Counted from the first letter of the stretch, positions 49,404 through 58,560 are shown. The stretch: DNA of 64,000 bases from Coprobacillus cateniformis (GCF_009767585.1 NZ_WSNW01000001.1:2499941-2563940); one strand, 5' to 3'. A program made the numbers and translations. Notes: generated from the letters alone by a model not told the origin.

Positions 49404-52221
49404 GGATAAAATTATTATTAAAGGAGCAAGAGTCAATAATTTAAAGAATATTGATGTTGAAATTCCTAGGGATAAATTGGTTATTATGACTGGACTATCT
49501 GGGAGTGGAAAGACATCATTGGCTTTTGATACAATTTATGCAGAAGGACAAAGACGATATGTTGAATCTTTAAGTGCATATGCCAGACAATTCTTGGGTG
49601 GGGTTGAAAAGCCAGATGTTGATAGTATTGAAGGACTTTCACCATCAATTGCGATTGATCAAAAGACAACTTCGAACAATCCTCGTTCAACTGTTGGAAC
49701 AGTCACAGAAATTTTTGATTATTTAAGATTGTTATATGCAAGAGTTGGACATGCCTATTGTCCTGAGCATCATGTTTTAATTGAGTCACAAACAATTAAA
49801 CAAATGGTGGATGCAATTGATGCATATAAAGATGGAACAAAGCTACAGGTTTTGGCAAGAATGTGTAAAAATCAAAAAGGAACTCATAAGGATTTATTTG
49901 AAGAATTAATGAAAGATGGTTTTGTAAGAGTTCAGGTTGATGGCGAAAGCATGTTGTTAGAAGATGAAATTATTTTAGATAAAAACAAGAAACATAACAT
50001 TGATGTTGTTGTTGATAGAATTGTAAAAAAGGAAGGATATCGTTCTCGTTTAGCTGATTCTTTAGAGACTGCGTTAAAGTTAACTGGTGGAGAAGCGATT
50101 GTTGAAAATTTAAGTGAAAAGACAGAGAAGTTATTTTCACAACATTTGGCATGTCCTCACTGTGGTTTTAGTGTTCCTAAATTGGAGCCAAGATTATTTT
50201 CTTTTAATAATCCATTAGGTGCATGTCCTGATTGTAAGGGAATCGGTGTTAAGAATGAAGTTGATGATGATTTATTAATTCCAGATTGGTCGTTGAGTAT
50301 TAATCAGGGTGGTTTGCGTTACTTTAAAACATCTGTGGGAACTGATCGTATTGAATGGCAAAGATTTTTAGTTTTATGTCGAGAATATAATATTGATTTA
50401 GATAAGCCTTTAAAAGATTTTAGCAAGAAGGAATTGAAAATTATTTTGAGGGGTTCAGATCGTCCAATTACTTATACTATTGAATCAAGTTCTGGGAATG
50501 TTTCTAAAACCACAAAATATATTGAAGGTGTGAAGACTTTGATTGAGCGTCGTTTTGAGGAAACAACATCATCTTGGTCGAAAGAATGGTATGCTTCATT
50601 TATGGCTGAGCACACTTGTCCAACTTGTCAGGGTAGACGTTTAAATGATCAAGTTCTTAGTGTTGTTGTAGGTGGAATAAATATTAGTCAATTTACAGAT
50701 ATGTCTATTGAAAAGGCTTTAAATTTTATGAATGAATTAAAATTAAATGAAACTGAAGCCAAAATAGCAAAATTAATTATTAAAGAAATACAAGATAGAT
50801 TGACTTTCTTAAATAATGTTGGATTAGGTTATTTAACATTATCAAGAAGAGCAGGTGGATTGTCTGGTGGTGAAGCACAACGTATTCGCTTAGCGACTCA
50901 GATTGGTTCTCGTTTAACTGGAGTTCTATATGTTTTAGATGAACCTTCTATTGGTTTACATCAAAGAGATAATGAAAAGTTAATTCAAACCTTGTGTAAT
51001 ATGCGTGATTTGGGTAATAGTGTTGTTGTTGTTGAACATGATGAAGATACAATGAGAGCATCTGATTATATTATTGACATTGGACCAGGAGCAGGTGTTC
51101 ATGGTGGTGAGGTGATTGCTGCAGGAACTCCTGAAGAAATAATGAAAAATCCAAATTCAATTACTGGAAAATATTTATCTGGCGAATACTCAATTCCTGT
51201 TCCTAAAAAACACCGAAAAGGAAATGGTCTGTTTATTGAAATTAAAGGTGCTAAAGAAAATAATTTAAAGAATATTAATGTGAAATTCCCATTAGGGAAA
51301 TTCATTTGTGTGACAGGAGTTTCTGGAAGTGGAAAGTCTACTTTAGTCAATGAAATCTTATGTAAGGCTGTGCGTGCTAAACTTTATCATTCTAAAGAAA
51401 AACCAGGATTACATAAAGAAATTCTAGGATTGGAGAATGTTGATAAAGTCATTGAAGTTTCACAGGATCCAATTGGTAGAACGCCACGCTCTAATCCAGT
51501 TACATATACTGGTGTTTTTGATGATATCAGGGATTTATTTGCGAAAACACCAGAAGCAAAAATACGTGGGTATGACAAAGGACGTTTCTCATTTAATGTG
51601 AAAGGTGGGCGTTGTGAAGCTTGTCAAGGTGATGGTGTTAAACGTATTAGTATGCATTTCTTGCCTGATGTTTATGTACCATGTGAAGAATGTGGTGGAA
51701 AACGCTATAATGAAGAAACTTTACAAGTCACATACAAAGATAAGACAATCTATGATGTTTTAGAGATGACAATTGAAGATGCTATTGATTTTTTTGATAA
51801 TTTAGCTCGTATACGTTCTAAGATTCAAACGATCTCTGATGTTGGGTTAGGATATGTTAAGTTAGGTCAAAGCGCAACAACTCTTTCTGGGGGAGAAGCA
51901 CAACGTGTCAAATTAGCAAGTGAACTTCAAAAGAAGGCAACTGGAAAAACTGTTTATATTTTAGATGAGCCAACAACTGGTTTGCATAGTCATGATGTAG
52001 CACGCTTAATTGAGGTTTTAAATCGTATTGTTGATCAAGGAGATACAGTTATTGTTATTGAGCATAACCTAGATGTTATCAAGGTTGCTGATCATATTAT
52101 TGATTTGGGATTGGAAGGTGGCGACAATGGTGGTACAATTGTAGTATCAGGTACACCTGAAAAAGTTGCTAAATGTGCTGAAAGCCATACAGGACGCTTT
52201 CTTAAGAAAGTGTTAGAGTAG
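49396..52221 (+). CDS. uvrA: Excinuclease ABC subunit A
   Basis: This full-length UvrA of 941 residues has two ABC ATPase modules (GLSGSGKTSLAFDT and GVSGSGKSTLVNEI; two SGGEAQR signatures; DEPSIGLHQRD and DEPTTGLHSHD) and zinc modules (CPHCGFSVPKLEPR...CPDCKG; CEACQGDGVKR...CEECGGKRY). As a dimer it finds DNA lesions and loads UvrB. It overlaps cca by eight bases and is followed by hprK after nine bases. Confidence 0.97.
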   Translation: MNKDKIIIKGARVNNLKNIDVEIPRDKLVIMTGLSGSGKTSLAFDTIYAEGQRRYVESLSAYARQFLGGVEKPDVDSIEGLSPSIAIDQKTTSNNPRSTVGTVTEIFDYLRLLYARVGHAYCPEHHVLIESQTIKQMVDAIDAYKDGTKLQVLARMCKNQKGTHKDLFEELMKDGFVRVQVDGESMLLEDEIILDKNKKHNIDVVVDRIVKKEGYRSRLADSLETALKLTGGEAIVENLSEKTEKLFSQHLACPHCGFSVPKLEPRLFSFNNPLGACPDCKGIGVKNEVDDDLLIPDWSLSINQGGLRYFKTSVGTDRIEWQRFLVLCREYNIDLDKPLKDFSKKELKIILRGSDRPITYTIESSSGNVSKTTKYIEGVKTLIERRFEETTSSWSKEWYASFMAEHTCPTCQGRRLNDQVLSVVVGGINISQFTDMSIEKALNFMNELKLNETEAKIAKLIIKEIQDRLTFLNNVGLGYLTLSRRAGGLSGGEAQRIRLATQIGSRLTGVLYVLDEPSIGLHQRDNEKLIQTLCNMRDLGNSVVVVEHDEDTMRASDYIIDIGPGAGVHGGEVIAAGTPEEIMKNPNSITGKYLSGEYSIPVPKKHRKGNGLFIEIKGAKENNLKNINVKFPLGKFICVTGVSGSGKSTLVNEILCKAVRAKLYHSKEKPGLHKEILGLENVDKVIEVSQDPIGRTPRSNPVTYTGVFDDIRDLFAKTPEAKIRGYDKGRFSFNVKGGRCEACQGDGVKRISMHFLPDVYVPCEECGGKRYNEETLQVTYKDKTIYDVLEMTIEDAIDFFDNLARIRSKIQTISDVGLGYVKLGQSATTLSGGEAQRVKLASELQKKATGKTVYILDEPTTGLHSHDVARLIEVLNRIVDQGDTVIVIEHNLDVIKVADHIIDLGLEGGDNGGTIVVSGTPEKVAKCAESHTGRFLKKVLE

Positions 52222-52230
52222 GAGGAAAAT

Positions 52231-53163
52231 ATGAGTAAATCGGTAAAGCTAAAAGAATTGATTAAGTCAATGTCATTTAAACAAGTCTCTGGTGATGAAG
52301 AATCTTTAGAAAGAGAAATATTTGTTGCTGAAATTAATCGACCTGGATTTGAGTTGGCAGGATTTTTTAAACATACGGATTTTAGAAGAATTATTTTGTT
52401 TGGTGAAAAGGAAATTGCATTTGTAAGAGAAATGAGCAAAGAGTCTCAATTGGCTTGTTTCTCTAAACTTGCAAATGATGAAACACCTTGTATTATCATT
52501 GCAAAAGGATATGAATGTCCAGAAATATTAAAAAATATAGCAGTCAAAAGAAATTTCCCAATCTTTGAAACCATGCAGGCAACTGGACGTGTTTCTATTG
52601 ATTTAACTGGAACGTTGGATGAAGCTTTGGCACCAGAAACACTTATTCATGGGGTTTTCTTGAATATTTATGGAAAAGGCGTTGTTATTAGAGGTGATAG
52701 TGGAATTGGTAAATCAGAAATTGCTCTCGAATTAATTAAAAGAGGTCATTTGCTGATTGCTGATGATGCTATTGAACTTTATCATATTGGTCAAAATATT
52801 GTTGGGAGAGCACCTGAGGTTTTAAGAAACTTGCTTGAAATTAGAGGGATAGGAGTTATTGATGTTTCTAAGATGTTTGGAGTGGCTTCTATTTTACCAA
52901 AGGATAACGTTGATCTTATTATCCAACTAGATAGATGGTTACCATCTCGTGAGTATACACGAATTGGTGTTGAAGAAGACGATGTGACTGAAGAAATATT
53001 ATCTATACAAATACCTAAAATTGTTGTTCCTGTAACAGGAGGAAGAAGTATGTCAGCGATTATTGAAGCAGCAGTTATGAATATGCAGTTGAAAGATTCA
53101 GGATTTGATTCTAGTAAAGAATTTGTGAATAGAATCCTGGATAATATTAAGAGTAAATCTTAA
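52231..53163 (+). CDS. hprK: HPr kinase/phosphorylase
   Basis: The 310-residue protein has an N-terminal MurF-like domain and a C-terminal kinase with Walker A RGDSGIGKSEIALEL and the HPrK signature LEIRGIGVIDVSKMFG. It phosphorylates Ser46 of HPr in response to glycolytic intermediates and so controls CcpA-dependent carbon catabolite repression, directly relevant to the PTS genes in this window. GGAGG precedes the ATG. It overlaps lgt by one base. Confidence 0.96.
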   Translation: MSKSVKLKELIKSMSFKQVSGDEESLEREIFVAEINRPGFELAGFFKHTDFRRIILFGEKEIAFVREMSKESQLACFSKLANDETPCIIIAKGYECPEILKNIAVKRNFPIFETMQATGRVSIDLTGTLDEALAPETLIHGVFLNIYGKGVVIRGDSGIGKSEIALELIKRGHLLIADDAIELYHIGQNIVGRAPEVLRNLLEIRGIGVIDVSKMFGVASILPKDNVDLIIQLDRWLPSREYTRIGVEEDDVTEEILSIQIPKIVVPVTGGRSMSAIIEAAVMNMQLKDSGFDSSKEFVNRILDNIKSKS

Positions 53164-53972
53164 TGGAATTCTTTAAGGATTTTAGTACTTTTGTAACGAT
53201 TGGACCTATTAGTATCCAATGGTATGCAATTGTCATTTTGACTGGTGCTTTCATTGCGTATGCTTTGGGTCAATATCGTTTTAAACAATTAGGGTATAAT
53301 AAAGAAATTTTATCTGATTATTTCTTCGCATTATTATTTATAGGTATTATAGGTGCTCGTATTTGGTATGTCATCTTTACATTCAATGAGGTATATATTT
53401 CTAATCCACTTGAGATATTTGCTGTATGGCATGGTGGGTTAGCGATTCAAGGTGGAATTTTCACTGGATTAATTTATAGTTATTTCTTCTTTAAAAAGAG
53501 AAATATTCCTTTCTTAGTTGCAGGTGATGCAATTATGCCAGGAGTCTTGATTGCTCAAGCATGTGGACGCTGGGGGAATTTCTTTAATCATGAAGCATTT
53601 GGAAGTGAAGTGAGTTTGAAATTTTTAAATTCTTTACATTTACCAGATTTTATTATTCAAAATATGTATATTGATGGAGCATATCATCATCCTACATTTC
53701 TGTATGAATCCGTTGGTAATATTATTGCTTTCTTATTAATTATCTTTGTTATAAGAAAATTCCAGAAACATATTGGTATGCAGTTCTTTGGATATTTTGT
53801 ATTCTATGGAGTTGTCAGATTTTTTGTAGAAGGTCTAAGAACTGATAGTTTAATGTTTGGACCAATTCGTATGGCACAATTGATTTCTATTGTTTTCTTT
53901 GCAGTAGGAATCGTTGGTATGGTCTATGTACATATGAAAGGAACAAAGGTAGAAGAGTTTCAAGTAGAGTAG
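53163..53972 (+). CDS. lgt: Prolipoprotein diacylglyceryl transferase
   Basis: This 269-residue membrane protein has seven helices and the Lgt hallmarks IGARIWYVIF, WHGGLAIQGGI, the signature ACGRWGNFFNHEAFG and YESVGNIIAF. It transfers diacylglycerol to the lipobox cysteine of prelipoproteins such as the one at 27.2 kb. The start overlaps the hprK stop (TAATG). The last base of its stop codon is the first base of an 8-bp target duplication of an ISL3 element, so the coding sequence is intact but its terminator is split. Confidence 0.96.
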   Translation: MEFFKDFSTFVTIGPISIQWYAIVILTGAFIAYALGQYRFKQLGYNKEILSDYFFALLFIGIIGARIWYVIFTFNEVYISNPLEIFAVWHGGLAIQGGIFTGLIYSYFFFKKRNIPFLVAGDAIMPGVLIAQACGRWGNFFNHEAFGSEVSLKFLNSLHLPDFIIQNMYIDGAYHHPTFLYESVGNIIAFLLIIFVIRKFQKHIGMQFFGYFVFYGVVRFFVEGLRTDSLMFGPIRMAQLISIVFFAVGIVGMVYVHMKGTKVEEFQVE

Positions 53973-53979
53973 AGAATTC
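53972..53979. repeat. Target-site duplication, left copy (ISL3 element)
   Basis: GAGAATTC lies directly before the left end of the element and is repeated exactly at 55596-55603. Eight bases is the usual duplication size for ISL3-family insertions. Confidence 0.85.
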
Positions 53980-53983
53980 GGTG

Positions 53984-54003
53984 CTTTAAATTTTGAAGCG
54001 GAG
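53984..54003 (+). repeat. ISL3 subterminal inverted repeat, left
   Basis: A 20-bp sequence CTTTAAATTTTGAAGCGGAG whose exact reverse complement occurs at 55543-55562. A third, near copy in direct orientation with the right one lies at about 55511-55529. These are likely transposase binding sites. Confidence 0.8.
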
Positions 54004-54028
54004 AGAACAAAATCGCTTTAAATAATGA

Positions 54029-54062
54029 GGGGGAGTAATAATGAAAATTATTATTCCCCTTT
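54029..54062 (+). terminator. Element-borne terminator near the ISL3 left end
   Basis: GGGGGAGTAATAAT and ATTATTATTCCCC form a long stem with a GAAA loop, followed by TTT. It can stop transcripts leaving lgt and, in part, replaces the terminator disrupted by the insertion. Confidence 0.75.
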
Positions 54063-54098
54063 AAACTTTGGAGAGGACAAATGCCTAGTTCTTTTCTC

Positions 54099-55460
54099 CT
54101 ATTTATTTTTTTCGTATGATCCTCGTGGATCTTTATCCTCTTTTATTTTAGTTTTATGTTCACTAGATGAATATGTTTCATATTTGTTTTGAGAATACAT
54201 AATTCTATTTCTAGCTCTTTCAAAGTTAGTTAATCCATTAGCATTGGATAGTATCTTCTTTATATAATTATTCTTACCTTCTATAGGTCCATTAGAAATT
54301 CTTCTATTGCCAATCCAGGTAAAAGAATTTAGTATTTCTGTTTTCCAAGTTTCTAAAGTATCAGCGAGTTCATTCATTTCTTCAATTCCTGATTTTTTAC
54401 ATCTTTTAATCAAAGATCTTAATTCTGCTTCCTTATCACAAGTGTTAATATTTTCTTTTTGACATTGATCAAACGCAAGATATTCTTCCTTTATTTTATA
54501 TGCCTCACTTATTTCTTTATCTATACCAAGTAAAACTTCTAAAATGCCATTTTCTGTTGTCGTGTATTCTAGGATTCTATCTTTACTAAAGGTATCGTCA
54601 TCAATATTATTAGCTGATTTTAATAATAATTTATATCTATGTTTTAATAAACGGTAGTATAGTGTTTTCTTATTGGATTTATAATTGTTCATAATTCGTT
54701 TTCTTATTTTATTTAATTGACCATTAATGTGTTTTGTCAAATGAAAATGATCTATAATAAGGGTGGCATTCGGAAAGAATGTTGGGAGAAGTGGTTTGAA
54801 TGTAAAGCTCATGTCGGTGCATACATATTCAACTGTTTCTCTTTCTTTTTTTGGAATCTGAAAAAAGTAAGGTGATAATATTTCATGAGTTCTGGACTTT
54901 ACAATATCAATAATGAGATTGTTTTCAAAATTCATAAATATACTAGGATATTTGTATTTCGCTTTACTACCAAAATAGAACTCATCTATTAAAAGAATAC
55001 GAGGAAATGTTTTCCGTGGTATCTGAACAAATGTATCAAAGATATCAATTATTTTAGTCGTAGATACATCATAAGATCTAGCTATTTGAGAATATGTGGC
55101 ATTATAAGGCTTTAAACCTTCAAGTATGCATATAATAGCTGTCTTAGTAAACTGTTTTCCTTTATATGATATTGGATTATCAACAGTAGGATAGGCGTTA
55201 CAATCATTACAGTGATATCGTCTTATTTTATAATTAATCTTGCAAACCTTATTATTAATAGGGGCACTGGAAAGGGTGCCGTGACTATATCCTTTACTGT
55301 ATAGATTTATAGAACCACAATGCGGGCAACAATGAAGTTTTGTGTTAAAAACAATAGATATCAAATATTTGTTTTCAGTAAGATCAATATTGAAAGATTG
55401 AACAGAATCTTCTTCAATATCAAAAAGTTTTAAAAGTTTTTTGTCGTTATCATTCATCAT
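54099..55460 (-). CDS. ISL3 family transposase
   Basis: The protein of about 453 residues has the ISL3 layout: an N-terminal zinc-ribbon (CCPHCGSINLYSKG; YHCNDCNAYPTVDN), a helix-turn-helix (YSQIARSYDVSTTKIIDIF) and a DDE catalytic domain (LLIDEFYFGSKAKY; VCTDMSFTFKPLLPTFFPNA; NGPIEGKNNYIKKI). Key acidic residues appear present, so it may be active. The frame extends to a TTG at 55478; an ATG at 55460 or 55457 is preferred, though no clear ribosome site is visible, as is common in transposase genes. Confidence 0.92.
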   Translation of the reverse strand: MMNDNDKKLLKLFDIEEDSVQSFNIDLTENKYLISIVFNTKLHCCPHCGSINLYSKGYSHGTLSSAPINNKVCKINYKIRRYHCNDCNAYPTVDNPISYKGKQFTKTAIICILEGLKPYNATYSQIARSYDVSTTKIIDIFDTFVQIPRKTFPRILLIDEFYFGSKAKYKYPSIFMNFENNLIIDIVKSRTHEILSPYFFQIPKKERETVEYVCTDMSFTFKPLLPTFFPNATLIIDHFHLTKHINGQLNKIRKRIMNNYKSNKKTLYYRLLKHRYKLLLKSANNIDDDTFSKDRILEYTTTENGILEVLLGIDKEISEAYKIKEEYLAFDQCQKENINTCDKEAELRSLIKRCKKSGIEEMNELADTLETWKTEILNSFTWIGNRRISNGPIEGKNNYIKKILSNANGLTNFERARNRIMYSQNKYETYSSSEHKTKIKEDKDPRGSYEKNK

Positions 55461-55491
55461 AATTATAGAACTAGGCAAGTTTAATTATAAC

Positions 55492-55517
55492 AAAAAAAGC
55501 GGATATTTTGTCCGCTT
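55492..55517 (-). terminator. Inward-facing terminator at the ISL3 right end
   Basis: On the minus strand AAGCGGA and TCCGCTT (7-base loop) are followed by TTTTT, upstream of the transposase start. This would block transcription entering the element from outside, a known safeguard in insertion sequences. Confidence 0.65.
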
Positions 55518-55542
55518 GAAAATTTAAATAGAGAAAAAAGTA

Positions 55543-55562
55543 CTCCGCTTCAAAATTTAAAG
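55543..55562 (-). repeat. ISL3 subterminal inverted repeat, right
   Basis: The exact reverse complement of the 20-bp left repeat at 53984-54003. Confidence 0.8.
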
Positions 55563-55595
55563 GGGTACCTTCTCCCCATGAGAATTTAAAATACC

Positions 55596-55603
55596 GAGAA
55601 TTC
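55596..55603. repeat. Target-site duplication, right copy (ISL3 element)
   Basis: GAGAATTC, identical to the left copy at 53972-53979, is followed by TACTCTTTTTT, the other half of the original lgt terminator. Confidence 0.85.
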
Positions 55604-55759
55604 TACTCTTTTTTGTTAGTCTAAATAAACACATATATTACCTAAGTAGTGTTTAATTATTATCTTAATAAAACGAATCATTAGAGCCTGTGTAAAATAT
55701 TATAAATGTTCATTTATATTTCATATACGAAGTGTATAATAAATATATGAGGTGAGTTT

Positions 55760-56815
55760 ATGCATAATTCTGCAAAAAAGATAATTAAACAATTTCATGA
55801 TAACCAGGAGATATATCGTTCTTTAAAACACGATATTGATGATATCTTTACACGTATTATAGATACAAATCATTTCCGTATATCAAATATGGCAATACGT
55901 ATTAAGAGTGAAGATGCTTTGATGAAAAAAATCACATACAAAAACAGATATCAGGATATTAATGAGATTACAGATGTTGTGGCTTGTCGTATTATTACTT
56001 TGTTTGAAAATGATGTTGATCGTATTTATGAATGTGTAAAAGATAATTTTGAGGTTATAGAATATAATGATAAAAGAAAGAAAAACTATGATGATCGTAT
56101 AGACTTTGGATATAATTCATTACATCTTTTAATTAAATTTAATGATGAGAGATGTCAGTTTATTGAGTATTCAGCATATAAAGATATTATTTTTGAATTA
56201 CAGATTAGAACCACTTTGCAACATTCTTGGGCAGAAATTGAACATGGATTAGGATATAAATCACAGTATGAAATACCTAAAGATATTCGTAGACGTTTAA
56301 CAAGATTATCTGCATCATTAGAACTGCTAGATGAGGAGTTTGTTCATATTGCAAAAGAAGTAGATGAATATAATAAAGGCATTGTCCATATTGAAAAGAT
56401 TCTTAAAACAGATATAAATGTTAATTCTTTAATTCAGTATGTGAATACATCTCCACGTATAAATGGCATTTTAGAAAAGCTACATACTGAATTTCAATTT
56501 AAATTTGAGCGTGATTCTGAATTAATATCGCAGTCACGTTTAATTCAAAGATTCCATTATATGGGGTATACATATATTAATGAATTGGATGATTTTGTGG
56601 AAAATCATCTCAAGGAAATTGAATGGTTATCTCGAGAAAGAGTAGAGAACTTTAAAGAAAACCATTTGATTAACATTTATAATGTCTTAGTTTGGATTTC
56701 TTTAGTTATGCTTGCTAATGATGGTGTGAGCGATCCTGAAGAAATCTTCTCTAAGGAGAGTATTGAAAGGTTACAGCATTTAAAAGAATCTATTGAAGAT
56801 AAAGTTATTAATTAA
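55760..56815 (+). CDS. RelA/SpoT-domain alarmone synthetase with unassigned C-terminal domain
   Basis: This 351-residue protein has a (p)ppGpp-synthetase core: AIRIKSEDALMKKI (residues 45-58), ITDVVACRIITLF (metal-site Asp), FGYNSLHLLIKF and ELQIRTTLQHSWAEIEHGLGYK (the conserved E-x-Q ... H-x-W-A-E-x-E-H block). There is no HD hydrolase, TGS or ACT domain. About 140 further residues (VNSLIQYVNTSPRINGILEK to the end) are helical and unassigned. GAGGTGA precedes the ATG. Small alarmone synthetases are usually 200-250 residues, so this is a long form. Confidence 0.88.
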   Translation: MHNSAKKIIKQFHDNQEIYRSLKHDIDDIFTRIIDTNHFRISNMAIRIKSEDALMKKITYKNRYQDINEITDVVACRIITLFENDVDRIYECVKDNFEVIEYNDKRKKNYDDRIDFGYNSLHLLIKFNDERCQFIEYSAYKDIIFELQIRTTLQHSWAEIEHGLGYKSQYEIPKDIRRRLTRLSASLELLDEEFVHIAKEVDEYNKGIVHIEKILKTDINVNSLIQYVNTSPRINGILEKLHTEFQFKFERDSELISQSRLIQRFHYMGYTYINELDDFVENHLKEIEWLSRERVENFKENHLINIYNVLVWISLVMLANDGVSDPEEIFSKESIERLQHLKESIEDKVIN

Positions 56816-56830
56816 ATATAAAAATAAACG

Positions 56831-56856
56831 AAAAGAACTGAAATGTTCTTTTTCTT
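56831..56856 (+). terminator. Terminator of the alarmone synthetase gene
   Basis: AAAAGAAC and GTTCTTTT (6-base loop) are followed by TCTTTT. Confidence 0.75.
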
Positions 56857-56885
56857 TTGTCACAAAAGTGTCACCAATATATAAT
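56857..56885 (+). promoter_or_regulatory. Promoter of the two-component/ABC operon with direct repeats
   Basis: TTGTCA (56857-56862) and TATAAT (56880-56885) have a 17-base spacer. Overlapping the -35 is a direct repeat TGTCAC-AAAAG-TGTCAC (56858-56874) with 11-base spacing, the usual arrangement for OmpR-type regulators. A similar repeat precedes the ABC genes. Confidence 0.65.
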
Positions 56886-56906
56886 AGAATGAAGGGGGAA
56901 TAAATT

Positions 56907-57593
56907 ATGAAGAAAGTATTAATAGTAGAAGATGATATAGCATTAGCAAAGTCCTTAAAAGCAGCTCTAGAAGTGAAAGATTATCAAATAGAAGTTGCTG
57001 ACTGTTATAATCTTGCTATAAGGATGTTTCAGCATATGACTTTTGATATACTTGTAGTGGATATTCAATTACCAGATGGAGATGGAATTGAGCTTTGCGA
57101 GTATATAAGAAAACAATCTCAATTACCAATCCTTTTTTTAACAGCTAATGATAATGAAGAGATGTTAGTCAAAGGGTTGAATAGTGGTGGAGATGATTAT
57201 ATGACAAAACCATTTCGAATTAAAGAACTTTATGCAAGACTACAAGCTCTTTTAAGACGTAGTCAATCTTTACAGGATAAAATGATAGTTGGGAACTTAC
57301 AAATTGATTTACAACGTAGAGAAGTATTTATTGAAAAACAGGAAGTTCATCTTTCTACTATTGATTTTGATATTTTAAAAATGTTAATGATTCATAAGAA
57401 TCAAGTATTGACACGGAGCCAACTTTTAGAAGCCATTGATCAAGAGAATAATTTTGTGGAGGACAATACACTTTCAGTACATGTCAAAAGGTTACGTGAT
57501 AAATTAGGAATATATCATGGCCATTCTTATATAGAAACAGTGAGAGGAATTGGTTACAGGCTCAATAAAGAGGTGCTATATGAAGACGAATAA
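56907..57593 (+). CDS. OmpR-family response regulator
   Basis: This 228-residue protein has a receiver domain (VLIVEDDIAL; phospho-acceptor Asp in ILVVDIQLPDGDG; FLTANDN; DYMTKPF with the conserved Lys) and an OmpR/PhoB winged helix (STIDFDILKMLMIHKNQVLT then YIETVRGIGYRL). GAAGGGGG precedes the ATG. The histidine kinase gene overlaps its end, and an ABC exporter follows, so this is a sensing/resistance module of the Bacillota type. Confidence 0.94.
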   Translation: MKKVLIVEDDIALAKSLKAALEVKDYQIEVADCYNLAIRMFQHMTFDILVVDIQLPDGDGIELCEYIRKQSQLPILFLTANDNEEMLVKGLNSGGDDYMTKPFRIKELYARLQALLRRSQSLQDKMIVGNLQIDLQRREVFIEKQEVHLSTIDFDILKMLMIHKNQVLTRSQLLEAIDQENNFVEDNTLSVHVKRLRDKLGIYHGHSYIETVRGIGYRLNKEVLYEDE

Positions 57594-58560
57594 TAGAGAA
57601 TTTATAAGATTAAAGTATATAGCTTTGATTATTTTGTTTTTATTTATTATCATTTATTTGGTTGGTTTTTCAAGAGATATTATGTTTGTTCTTGGAATTA
57701 TTTTAATGGGGAGTCTTTATATTAGTTTTCAAAATGTTGTCAAAGAATTATATTGTGAAATGCGTGAAGTGATTGCTTATGCCGCTAACGATCAACAAAC
57801 AATTATAAAAGATGGTGATTTGGGTTTACTGTATAATGAAATGATGCGTTTAAAAAAAAGAACGGTTGCTTATGAAAAGGTTATTCAACAGGAAAAAGAT
57901 AAACTTCGTCAAATGATTGAAGATATTTGTCATCAGTTAAAAACACCTCTTACAAGCATATCTATATATAATGATCTACTGTTAGATGGAAAGATACAAG
58001 ACAATTATTTTGAAGAAATTAATCAGCAGATTGAAAAAATGAAATATTTAATTAACAGTCTTTTAACATTAGCAAAATTACAAAGCAGTCAAATTGAATT
58101 TGAATTTGAGTATCAGTCTATCCAGGAAGTTATACAATTATCTATGCAGTCTTTACAACCTTTAATAAAGAAAACACGAATTCAGATACATATTGAAGAA
58201 TTAGAAACGTGCTTTTATTATGATGAAAGTTGGTTACAAGAAGCTTTATCTAATATATTAAAAAATTCATTAGAACAAACTTGTAGTCGTATAGATATAA
58301 CATTTCTAGAACATCAGCAATATTTAAAGATGTTTATTTATAATGATGGTGAAGCTATTCAAGAGAAAGATTTACCTCATATTTTTGAAAGGTTTTATCA
58401 TACAAAGAAACAACAGGGTGTTGGTATTGGATTGGCTTTATCGAAAGAGATTATTGAAAAACATCATGGCAGTATCCAGGCTTATAATGATCGTAATGGC
58501 GTTGTCTTTGAAATTCTTTTTCCACGTTATCAAATGAATAATAAATTTAAAGTGTCATGA
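57580..58560 (+). CDS. Sensor histidine kinase
   Basis: This 326-residue kinase has two closely spaced N-terminal helices (YIALIILFLFIIIYLVGF; MFVLGIILMGSLYISF) with almost no external loop, as in intramembrane-sensing kinases partnered with ABC transporters. The H-box is IEDICHQLKTPLTSIS; the N-box ALSNILKNSLEQ and the G-box GVGIGLALSKEIIEKHHG form the ATPase. GAGGTG precedes the ATG at 57580, which overlaps the regulator gene by 14 bases. Confidence 0.93.
   Translation: MKTNNREFIRLKYIALIILFLFIIIYLVGFSRDIMFVLGIILMGSLYISFQNVVKELYCEMREVIAYAANDQQTIIKDGDLGLLYNEMMRLKKRTVAYEKVIQQEKDKLRQMIEDICHQLKTPLTSISIYNDLLLDGKIQDNYFEEINQQIEKMKYLINSLLTLAKLQSSQIEFEFEYQSIQEVIQLSMQSLQPLIKKTRIQIHIEELETCFYYDESWLQEALSNILKNSLEQTCSRIDITFLEHQQYLKMFIYNDGEAIQEKDLPHIFERFYHTKKQQGVGIGLALSKEIIEKHHGSIQAYNDRNGVVFEILFPRYQMNNKFKVS

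Larger units (their letters stand above)
53980..55595 (-). mobile_element. ISL3-family insertion sequence, 1616 bp, inserted in the lgt terminator
   Basis: The element is bounded by 8-bp direct repeats GAGAATTC. Its ends begin GGTGCTTTAAATT (left) and, in reverse, GGTATTTTAAATT (right), the GG start typical of ISL3 elements. Inside each end lies a 20-bp inverted repeat. Joining the flanks without the element recreates AGAGTAGA-GAAT-TCTACTCT-TTTTT, a perfect terminator after lgt, so the insertion point is its loop. Confidence 0.88.

Noticed and set aside
52092..52439. 115-codon minus-strand frame across the uvrA/hprK junction
   Set aside because: Composition is typical of an antisense shadow, and it spans the start of hprK without any initiation signal.
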